From assembly GCA_002425415.1 (NCBI GenBank), contig DIMG01000033.1:1-64000 (forward strand): DNA of 64,000 nucleotides. The letters run 5' to 3'. Shown here piece after piece: positions 53,412 through 60,755 of this stretch. Origin of the DNA: Micavibrio sp. UBA5572 (GTDB lineage Bacteria; Pseudomonadota; Alphaproteobacteria; Micavibrionales; Micavibrionaceae). A program made the translations under genes and the position numbers. The notes under the pieces are model-generated. The model saw nothing but the letters and a program-made list of their open reading frames with translations, was not told the origin of the DNA and ran no database searches. Within the stretch, counting starts at the first letter, position 1; the number at the start of each line of letters is the position of its first letter.

Positions 53412-53555
53412 GGCTATACTCCCCCCGTATGAGTTTCTGCGGTGAATTTAATCAGTGTGACACCCTATAAGGTGTTGTCTGTAACTATAGAATGCATCCC
53501 TGAGACTAGAATACATAACTACCACTTTAATAACTTAATTTAAGGATGCAAAACT
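53412..53555 (+). promoter_or_regulatory. Promoter core and long leader of the cold-shock gene
   Basis: TATACT (53414-53419) sits in the 12-base core GCTATACTCCCC shared with the carD promoter; no good -35 is visible. The resulting leader of about 130 nt holds an ACACC/GGTGT hairpin (53460-53464 with 53471-53475). Long structured leaders are typical of cold-shock mRNAs, where they control stability and translation with temperature. Confidence 0.55.
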
Positions 53556-53762
53556 ATGGCTACCGGTACAGTAAAATGGTTCAACGGACAAAAAGGATTC
53601 GGATTTATCGTTCCTGATGATGGCGGAAAAGATATTTTCGTTCACATCTCTGCAGTTGAGAAATCAGGAATGAAAACACTCAATGAAGGACAAAGAGTTT
53701 CTTACGATCTTGAAACAAGCCGCGGAAAAACTGCCGCTGTAAATCTTCAAGACGCAGCATAA
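53556..53762 (+). CDS. Cold-shock domain protein (Csp family)
   Basis: The 68-residue single cold-shock domain has both RNA-binding motifs, 'KGFGFI' (RNP1) and 'DIFVHIS' (RNP2), after the N-terminal 'GTVKWFNGQ'. Such proteins bind single-stranded RNA and DNA, melting mRNA structures and acting as antiterminators. A TTAAGGAT ribosome site precedes the ATG. A strong terminator follows, so the gene is monocistronic. Constitutive and cold-induced forms cannot be told apart by sequence, although the long leader favours induction. Confidence 0.96.
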   Translation: MATGTVKWFNGQKGFGFIVPDDGGKDIFVHISAVEKSGMKTLNEGQRVSYDLETSRGKTAAVNLQDAA

Positions 53763-53795
53763 CCAGTCGTCTTTACCACTATGGTAAACAACAAA

Positions 53796-53829
53796 AATAA
53801 AAGGGTCAGAATGACCCTTTTATTTTTTT
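53796..53829 (+). terminator. Intrinsic terminator after the csp gene
   Basis: AATAAAAGGGTCA (53796-53808) pairs perfectly with TGACCCTTTTATT (53812-53824) around GAA, followed by TTTTT. Confidence 0.93.
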
Positions 53830-53889
53830 AAGAACAACGCAACGTCCCGTAAAGAACGACTTTTATAGTTTTCTTAGTGAGAAAAAAAC

Positions 53890-54615
53890 TTAGTGAGAAA
53901 CAAAATCCAACGCGCGTTGATAAACACCCATATCTGACTTGCTAAAACGCCCTTGTTCTTGACCAGCAGCCAGTTTTTCGAGTGTAGGGTTGCCCGATGT
54001 CACAGCTTTTGCATTGGTCGCAAACGCAACATCCCCCTTCGCACAAGGTTCATCTCTGAAATAATTACAAACAGGGTTAATTTGAACCTCGGTATTCAAA
54101 GCCGTAATACTTTGCCCGTTATCAGCAAGAACATGTCTCGCCCCACTTGGTGATGGCTGTTCTATATAATCGTGTTGACCCATATCCGGACGACGAACGT
54201 CCCCTTGCCTAAATCTTCCATTAAATTGCGCAGAAGCTTCTTGAAAGCGATCATACTGACGACCCCCTTGATAACCGCCAACAACATACCCGCGATCCTG
54301 CGGATACTGCGCATAAGGATATTGTGAAGCACCCACCGAATATCGATACCGATCTCCATACGCACCACCATCATACCCGCGATAACCGCCACCATATCCA
54401 TAGATACCACGCAAAGCATCATATTCTTGATGCCGCGCAGCAGAAGTAAGGGGGCGGAACATATCATTAATCGTTCTACCAATCGCGTCACCAACCTGCC
54501 TATCCCAACCATCAAAGGCGTGGCGCCCAGCAAATCTATACCGAGCCTCAGCTTGCCTAACCGGTATAAGCATATGATCCCTCAATGGAGGCCGTCTACT
54601 AAAAAAATCTGACAT
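53890..54615 (-). CDS. Gly/Tyr-rich low-complexity protein of unknown function
   Basis: The 241-residue protein has no signal peptide. After an N-terminal segment with 'RQAEARYRFAGRHAFDGWDR' comes a low-complexity region (about 65-135) built of Gly, Tyr, Arg, Gln and Asp, for example 'GYGGGYRGYDGGAYGDRYRY'. Such composition is typical of prion-like or phase-separating segments and of some RNA-binding and surface proteins. The C-terminal third looks folded and has two Cys. No family was recognised. The start ATG has AGGTG a few bases upstream. It ends 128 bases after the csp gene, convergent. Confidence 0.6.
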   Translation of the reverse strand: MSDFFSRRPPLRDHMLIPVRQAEARYRFAGRHAFDGWDRQVGDAIGRTINDMFRPLTSAARHQEYDALRGIYGYGGGYRGYDGGAYGDRYRYSVGASQYPYAQYPQDRGYVVGGYQGGRQYDRFQEASAQFNGRFRQGDVRRPDMGQHDYIEQPSPSGARHVLADNGQSITALNTEVQINPVCNYFRDEPCAKGDVAFATNAKAVTSGNPTLEKLAAGQEQGRFSKSDMGVYQRALDFVSH

Positions 54616-54876
54616 AACACACCTCGAAAATCTTTTTAAAACAAAGATATAGATTTTTCTTATTCTTATTGAACTAATAATACATGATATATAGAAAACA
54701 TGGCAAGAAAAAAGTCATCAGAACAAACTCAAGCGACCTAAATCAAATAACTTTACTTCCATTTCTGTCCTTCTGAACGCCAGTGAAGAATCGCCGCGTC
54801 AGCCTAAAGTCTTCCTCGCAATGAACAACGGAGACAGTGAGCAGCATCGCCGCTCACCACCTGACCAAAGATTAAC

Positions 54877-55335
54877 TTAAACCTGTGGAGCGTCAAATTT
54901 CATTGCTGCAGCAGCAACCTGAACAGGCGCAGTTTGTGCAGGCTGGGAAACAACATCGCCCTTATTGTCGGCCAAAAGCTGTGATGCCTTCGGCAAAACA
55001 TCACTAGCATCACCGGAATAAGAAGGATCCTGCTTAGGGGGTGGATTTTTAAGCCCATCTTCATGCTTTCTTTTAATGGCATCCCAAGCACCACCAACGG
55101 CATCTTAACCTTGTTCAAGCATACTTTTTTCTGCTGGCCCCGCCTCTTTCTTAGGCTCTTGCGGATTGGGTCGAGTTGCCTCTCTGGCTTTTTCACGAAC
55201 GCCTCTTTCTGCTGCCCGTCCAGTCTCTCGCACAGCACCTTCAACAGGCTTAACAACAACATCCCGAACTACACCTTCTACGGCTCTCTCTGCGGCTCTC
55301 TTCGCCCCATTCACAACACCATCCAAAAATCCCAT
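54877..55335 (-). pseudogene. Charged helical protein gene interrupted by one in-frame TAA
   Basis: The ATG at 55335 (GGAGG 7 bases upstream) opens 76 codons of Ala/Glu/Arg/Val-rich sequence ('MGFLDGVVNGAKRAAERAVE' and 'VVKPVEGAVRETGRAAERG'), then TAA at 55105-55107. The same frame continues for 75 more sense codons, 'DAVGGAWDAIKRKHEDG' through '...QVAAAAMKFDAPQV', to a TAA at 54877. A CAA-to-TAA change would explain the break. The first half alone is a 76-residue open gene and may still be made. Function unknown; no signal peptide. Confidence 0.65.
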
Positions 55336-55475
55336 AATCATCCTCCGTATATATATTTCCAAATGAAAATATATATGGAAATAGTTAAGGCGGAATTAAA
55401 AAGAATGATTGGTAACAATACAAAACTTGCGTATTCTAAACGCCGTAAAAACCCATCCAATAAGATTGACCCGAC

Positions 55476-56921
55476 ATGACCGATGCCACATTTGATTTTC
55501 TTGCTCTTCCAGACGCTCTGATTCAAAAAAGCAAAGACTTAAAAACCGTCCCACTTCATTTTGTCAAAACAAACCAATTCGAAAAATGGGTCAGCAAACA
55601 AAACGACCCTCTCAAAAACCAGTTTGCCCATTCCAATTGGACTGCCAAAGACAGTACTTTTATCCAGACCCTCTCGGCAGAGGGACATATTAATGCGATT
55701 TATATTGGATACGAAGGACAAATCGGAATTTATACCATTTGTGCCGCGGCAGAAAAAATCCCGCATGGCCAATACGAAATTGAAAGAAACAACCTGAAAG
55801 ACGAAGAACTGGAAAACGCCTGTATCGGTTGGTTGCTTTCCTGTTACCAATTCTCGCACTATAAGAAATTAACAACAAAAATTTCCGAATTGGTTTTGCC
55901 TTCCAAAATCAACATCAATCGTATTGAATCAACCGCACGCGCATCCTATCTGGTCAGAAACCTGATTAACCTGCCACCAAATGCGCTCGGCCCCCGAACT
56001 TTGGCCGAAACCGTTGCAACCGTTGCCAAAAATTTTGATGCCATGTTTCGTATTGTCGAAGATAAAGAACTCCTCGAAGAAAACCTCCCCTTGATCTACG
56101 CAGTCGGGGACGGCAGCGAACGCCGCCCATGCTTGGCGGAAATGGCTTGGGGCAATCCGAAACATCCAAAAGTCACATTGGTCGGAAAAGGCGTGTGCTT
56201 TGACACCGGTGGATATGACATTAAACCCAGCGCAGGCATGCTCTTAATGAAAAAAGACATGGGTGGCGCAGCCATGGCTTTAGCCACCGCACTCATGATT
56301 ATGAGTGCAAAACTCCCCGTCTATCTTCGTCTGCTTATTCCTTGCGTAGAAAATTCTGTTTCTGGCCGCGCCTATCGCCCAAGCGATATTCTAACATCCC
56401 GTTCGGGAACAACAGTCGAAATTGGAAACACCGATGCCGAAGGACGCCTCGTTCTGGCCGATTGCCTGACCATGGCCTGCGAAGAATCCCCTGACCTGCT
56501 GATTGACTTCGCAACTCTGACCGGAGCAGCCCATTACGCGGTTGGCTACGACATGGGCGTTGTCTATTCCAATGATGAAAAACTGGGACATGATATTCAA
56601 AAACTGTCCATGCAACTGAATGACCCACTCTGGAATCTTCCCCTGTGGAAAGATTATAAAAAAGACATTCTCTCACCCATTGCAGACATCAATAATGCAG
56701 GAAGTGGCAACCCCGCAGGTTCAATCACCGCAGCACTCTTTCTCCAGCATTTTGTAACACCGGAAACAACGTGGGTTCACATTGACGAACGCGCTTGGCA
56801 AAACACCGCGCAACCAGGAAAATCACAAGGTGGAAAAGAAATGGGTATAAGAACTATCACAGCCCTGATCGAACAAAAATTTGCAAAAGCAAAACCGAAG
56901 AAAAAAGCCGTCAAGAAATAG
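55476..56921 (+). CDS. M17 family leucyl aminopeptidase-like protein
   Basis: The 481-residue protein has a variable N-terminal domain and the M17 metallopeptidase core (about 170-470). Metal and catalytic motifs are 'GKGVCFDTGGYDIKPS', 'MKKDMGGAA' and 'NTDAEGRLVLADCL'. It removes N-terminal residues from peptides as a hexamer in the cytoplasm. The upstream ribosome site is poor. The Lys-rich C-terminus overlaps the convergent hflX by 11 bases. It lacks the typical PepA N-terminus, so it belongs to the shorter YpdF/PepB-like or 'leucyl aminopeptidase family' group. Confidence 0.9.
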   Translation: MTDATFDFLALPDALIQKSKDLKTVPLHFVKTNQFEKWVSKQNDPLKNQFAHSNWTAKDSTFIQTLSAEGHINAIYIGYEGQIGIYTICAAAEKIPHGQYEIERNNLKDEELENACIGWLLSCYQFSHYKKLTTKISELVLPSKININRIESTARASYLVRNLINLPPNALGPRTLAETVATVAKNFDAMFRIVEDKELLEENLPLIYAVGDGSERRPCLAEMAWGNPKHPKVTLVGKGVCFDTGGYDIKPSAGMLLMKKDMGGAAMALATALMIMSAKLPVYLRLLIPCVENSVSGRAYRPSDILTSRSGTTVEIGNTDAEGRLVLADCLTMACEESPDLLIDFATLTGAAHYAVGYDMGVVYSNDEKLGHDIQKLSMQLNDPLWNLPLWKDYKKDILSPIADINNAGSGNPAGSITAALFLQHFVTPETTWVHIDERAWQNTAQPGKSQGGKEMGIRTITALIEQKFAKAKPKKKAVKK

Positions 56922-58245
56922 ACTGTCCTGAAAAAAGCCCCAAATATTTCTGATATTCTCCGTCTTCGATAGAAACACGCAAGTGCACTTTCTCGCAAGA
57001 CTCATCGTCTTGACGCTCAAGAATAGACGCATGACGATGCAACCATGAAAAAGCCTTGCCATTGGACGCATCAATCGTAATAACCATCTCCGTCTGCGAG
57101 CCCATCATCGTTGCTTCGATAACCGACAACAAAACATCCAGACCTTCACCGCTGACCGCAGAAACGGGAACTTGCCGACCCCGCATTTCGGGATCACGCA
57201 GCCAAGCCCCGAACCCCTGATCCCTATCCAACAAATCAATTTTGTTAAAAACTTCGACAACGCGCGGATCAACATCATAATCAATCCCGAGATCTTTCAA
57301 AATAGAGATCACGTCAAGACGCTGATCCTCTGTCTCTGGTGACGAAATATCGCGCACATGTAAAATCACATCGGCGTATTGAACCTGCTCTAATGTGGCA
57401 CGAAACGCAGCGATCAAATGGGTCGGCAAATCGGAAATAAACCCGACCGTATCGGACAAAATCACATCGCGCCCACCAGGCATTTTCAATCGGCGCATCG
57501 TTGGATCAAGTGTAGCAAACAACAAATCCTCGGCAAAAACATCTGCACCGGTCAACGTGTTAAACAAAGTAGATTTTCCGGCATTGGTATAACCAACCAA
57601 GGCAACAACAGGAAATGGAACACGTTCACGGCTTCTGCGTTGAAGATCCCGATTTTTTCGCACCTGTTCCAACTGTAATTTCAAAGAGGTGATTTTATCG
57701 TCAATAATCCGGCGATCCAATTCAATCTGGGTTTCACCTGGGCCTCCCATAAACCCTGCCCCGCCACGCTGACGCTCTAGGTGAGTCCATGACCGGACAA
57801 GCCGTGACCGTTGATAACTCAACGCAGCTAACTCGACCTGCATTTTACCCTCACGGGTTTGAGCACGTTTGCCAAAAATTTCAAGGATAAGACCCGTCCG
57901 ATCAATGACCTTGGACTTCCATTCAATTTCAAGATTGCGCTGTTGAACCGGAGATAAAGCCGCATTAACAATGATAACGGTAGGGTCGAACTCTTCGACC
58001 AAGGCAACAACGTCCTCACGAACGCCCTTGCCCAAAAAATGCCCCGCAGAAATCTTTCGGACATTGCACGACACAACATCCAGAATATCCAGATGGATTG
58101 CTTCGGCAAGTCCTGAGATTTCAGAAATCATAGACGCAGAATCACGACCAGAGGAGATTTGAGAATCCCCTTTGTGAAAAACCTGTAAAACGGGGTGAAC
58201 AATTAAACAGGTTCCCCCTGCCGCTCCCCGTGTTTCATCTGCCAT
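56911..58245 (-). CDS. hflX: GTPase HflX
   Basis: The 444-residue ribosome-associated GTPase has the HflX N-terminal domain, the glycine-rich linker 'GGAGFMGGPGETQIELDRR' and the G domain with 'GYTNAGKSTLFNTLTG', 'SDTVGFISDLP' and 'NKID'. HflX splits stalled 70S ribosomes under stress. It follows hfq, sharing the T of TAATG, as in E. coli and most alphaproteobacteria, so the two are translationally coupled. Confidence 0.96.
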   Translation of the reverse strand: MADETRGAAGGTCLIVHPVLQVFHKGDSQISSGRDSASMISEISGLAEAIHLDILDVVSCNVRKISAGHFLGKGVREDVVALVEEFDPTVIIVNAALSPVQQRNLEIEWKSKVIDRTGLILEIFGKRAQTREGKMQVELAALSYQRSRLVRSWTHLERQRGGAGFMGGPGETQIELDRRIIDDKITSLKLQLEQVRKNRDLQRRSRERVPFPVVALVGYTNAGKSTLFNTLTGADVFAEDLLFATLDPTMRRLKMPGGRDVILSDTVGFISDLPTHLIAAFRATLEQVQYADVILHVRDISSPETEDQRLDVISILKDLGIDYDVDPRVVEVFNKIDLLDRDQGFGAWLRDPEMRGRQVPVSAVSGEGLDVLLSVIEATMMGSQTEMVITIDASNGKAFSWLHRHASILERQDDESCEKVHLRVSIEDGEYQKYLGLFSGQSIS

Positions 58246-58508
58246 TATTCGGATTTTGTTTCAACAACGTCGTCAGAATCATCACCATCATAAAGCGACA
58301 AAGGACCAGACGGCATAATGGTTGAGATAGCATGTTTATAAACAAGCTGGATGTGAGAATCACGTTTTAGCAATAAGCAAAAATTATCAAACCAAGTGAC
58401 AATACCCTGCAACTTAACACCATTAACAAGAAATACCGTCACAGTATGCTTTTCCTTGCGAATGCGGTTCAAAAACACATCCTGAATATTTTGGCTTTTC
58501 TCGTTCAT
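58245..58508 (-). CDS. hfq: RNA chaperone Hfq
   Basis: From the ATG at 58508 (GGAG 8 bases upstream) the protein has 87 residues. The Sm1 motif is 'HTVTVFLVNGVKLQGIVTWFDNF' (in part) and Sm2 is 'LVYKHAISTIMP'. Hfq hexamers pair small RNAs with mRNAs. The N-terminal 'QNIQDVFLNRIRKE' is conserved. The acidic C-terminal tail is short. hfq lies between the HAD gene and hflX. Confidence 0.97.
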   Translation of the reverse strand: MNEKSQNIQDVFLNRIRKEKHTVTVFLVNGVKLQGIVTWFDNFCLLLKRDSHIQLVYKHAISTIMPSGPLSLYDGDDSDDVVETKSE

Positions 58509-58606
58509 ATAATATTCTCCGCCATTATTTGCAGCCATTGCTAAAATTATGACGCACCATAATCGACTGGAAGAAGGTCAGCAAGAGATATGTTGAAAAA
58601 TAATAA

Positions 58607-59293
58607 CTAAATCTGAACCGAACGTATAAGAAATGGAAAGGAAGAATATGAAAAAGGATATATATTAACATTATGGCAATCTAATAAATTCCTTAATCCA
58701 TGCTCAACAAACACAGGCACCATATTGGCAGCAATTGCAGCCTGCATATCCGTCTCGCTGTCTCCCACATACCAAACACACGCATCCGAAGAAACATCCA
58801 TACGTTCACGAGCGAGTATTAAAGGGTCTGGCGCAGGCTTGTCCCGTGATGCCTCACCTGCCCCGATCAAACAAGTTAAAAAATGATCCCATTTCAAACA
58901 GGGAATTTCTTTAAGCAACAATTCATGCTTACGATTACTCACCACGCCCATGGGAATTTTATGTTCGGCCAAAAAGGATAAAAACGCGTCGGCACCATCA
59001 ATCGATACCAGATAATCCAGATGATGCTCCCGTGCAAAAGCATAAAATACGTCAAAGGCTTCATCTGCCTTTTCTCCGAAAATATCGGGAAACAAATCCC
59101 GCGCGGAACGGCGCATATTTGCCCTGATTTGATCTTCGGCAATGGCAGGCATTCCAAAATGATTGGTCAAATGATCGTAACACCTCTTTATCATCGGTAA
59201 ACTATCAATCAGAGTTCCATCCCAGTCGAATAAAACAGCATCAGGACGAGGAGGAACAAGATCATGCGCCAACGGCTTTGAGTGGTCGATCAT
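58607..59293 (-). CDS. HAD superfamily phosphatase (Gph-like)
   Basis: The 228-residue protein has the HAD motifs: I 'LFDWDGTLIDS', II 'MGVVSNRK', III the Lys in 'ASRDKPAPDPL' and IV 'VGDSETDMQAA'. A helical cap lies between motifs I and II. It is closest to phosphoglycolate-phosphatase-like enzymes, but the substrate is open. The first 31 bases overlap the end of ntrX, so the two are translationally coupled. The C-terminal tail beyond motif IV is unusually hydrophobic and aromatic. Confidence 0.88.
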   Translation of the reverse strand: MIDHSKPLAHDLVPPRPDAVLFDWDGTLIDSLPMIKRCYDHLTNHFGMPAIAEDQIRANMRRSARDLFPDIFGEKADEAFDVFYAFAREHHLDYLVSIDGADAFLSFLAEHKIPMGVVSNRKHELLLKEIPCLKWDHFLTCLIGAGEASRDKPAPDPLILARERMDVSSDACVWYVGDSETDMQAAIAANMVPVFVEHGLRNLLDCHNVNIYPFSYSSFPFLIRSVQI

Positions 59294-60728
59294 CTTCAGC
59301 GCTCTCTTCTCTTTCTGATGTCGTAATATGAAGTGATTTCAACTTACGGTGAAGAGCAGAACGCTCCATCCCCACAAATTGCGCCGTACGGGAAATATTT
59401 CCATTAAAACGAGTAATCTGTGCCAATAAATATTCCCGCTCAAAAACCTCTCGAGCCTCCCGCAACGGCAAAGAGATCATATCTGTCTGCCACTCTCCTT
59501 TTAAAGAAGCATGAACAAACTGCGTAATCTCCTGCGGCAATTCCGAAGACTGGATGGAAACAACATCTTCCCCATTTACCGGCTTCGGAGATGTTACAAT
59601 CAACCATTCTACAAGATTTTTAAGCTGCCTGACATTTCCTGGCCACACATACCCTTGTAAAGCGACCAGAGCCCCTTCTGACAAAGAACGAATTGGAAAT
59701 CCCCCAGAGGAATCCGACACCGTATTCCCTGATGCCTTCAAAGTTTGTTCCATAAAATATTCGATCAAGACCGGGATATCTTCCTTGCGATCCTGAAGAC
59801 GTGGAATAGAAATAGGAACGACATTTAAACGATAAAATAAATCTTCTCGAAACTCGCCACTAGCAATTTTATCTTCCAGACTTTGCGCTGTTGACGCCAT
59901 AATACGCAAATCAACTTTAATCGGCATCTGCCCGTTCAAACGCGAAAATGACTGATCCTGAAGAACCCGCAAAATTTTTCCCTGCGTCTCCAAAGATAAA
60001 TCTGCAACCTCATCCAGTAATAAAGTCCCTCCGTTAGCACGTTCAAGAACACCTGGAATAACCTGCCCCTTTTCCTCACGCCCGAACAGCTTTTCATCAA
60101 GACTTTCAGGGGTAAGGGACGCACAGTTAACCACGATAAACGAAAATTTTGCCCGTGAAGAATGCTTGTGAATATAACGAGCAACAGCCTCCTTACCCGA
60201 ACCGGACGAACCCGTAATCAAAACACGACTGTTTGTCGGAGCAATTTTATCCAATGACAAAACAAGGTTTTGAAAAATTTGAGACTCACCGATCAAATCT
60301 GCAGCCATATCTTCTTGAACCCGTAACACAGCGTTTTCACGCCGCAAAGCAGCCGCCTCAAGAGCCCGTTCAATCATCAACAACAAACGATCTGTTTTAA
60401 AAGGCTTCTCAATAAAATCATAAGCCCCGACCTTAATCGCCTTAACCGCCGTCTCAATTGTTCCGTGTCCACTAATCATAACAACAGGAAGATCCGGATA
60501 ATCTTTCTTGATTTTTTCAAGAATAGATAACCCGTCATACTCGCTGTTTTTCAACCATATATCGAGAACAACCAAACCAAAGGAACGCTTGCTTAAAGCA
60601 TTATAGACCTGAGAAGCACTCTCGGCTTGTCCGGTTCCATATCCTTCATCTTCCAAAATGCCAACAATCAACGACCGGATATCGGCTTCATCATCAACAA
60701 TAAGAATATCTGCTCTGGATTTTGACAT
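59262..60728 (-). CDS. ntrX: Nitrogen regulation response regulator NtrX
   Basis: The 488-residue regulator has a receiver domain with Asp56 in 'LVVLDIWLK', an AAA+ domain with Walker A 'GSSGSGKEA' and Walker B 'GGTLLLDEVADL', and a C-terminal FIS-type helix-turn-helix ('NISRTAQFVGMERSALHRKL'). The GAFTGA loop that contacts sigma54 is missing: the position reads 'FGREEKGQVIPG'. Several alphaproteobacterial NtrX proteins share this loss and act without sigma54. ATG 60728 or GTG 60740 may be the start. It follows ntrY by 28 bases. Confidence 0.93.
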   Translation of the reverse strand: MSKSRADILIVDDEADIRSLIVGILEDEGYGTGQAESASQVYNALSKRSFGLVVLDIWLKNSEYDGLSILEKIKKDYPDLPVVMISGHGTIETAVKAIKVGAYDFIEKPFKTDRLLLMIERALEAAALRRENAVLRVQEDMAADLIGESQIFQNLVLSLDKIAPTNSRVLITGSSGSGKEAVARYIHKHSSRAKFSFIVVNCASLTPESLDEKLFGREEKGQVIPGVLERANGGTLLLDEVADLSLETQGKILRVLQDQSFSRLNGQMPIKVDLRIMASTAQSLEDKIASGEFREDLFYRLNVVPISIPRLQDRKEDIPVLIEYFMEQTLKASGNTVSDSSGGFPIRSLSEGALVALQGYVWPGNVRQLKNLVEWLIVTSPKPVNGEDVVSIQSSELPQEITQFVHASLKGEWQTDMISLPLREAREVFEREYLLAQITRFNGNISRTAQFVGMERSALHRKLKSLHITTSEREESAEDDRPLKAVGA

Positions 60729-60755
60729 GCGATTAACCACAATTAACTTGTTAAA

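Noticed and set aside
54837..54857. GTGAGC/GCTCAC inverted repeat as a terminator
   Set aside because: No T run follows on either strand; it may be chance structure.
54900..55262. 120-codon minus-strand frame over the interrupted gene
   Set aside because: It is in a different frame from the ATG with the good ribosome site, and its Leu/Arg-rich composition is that of a shadow frame.
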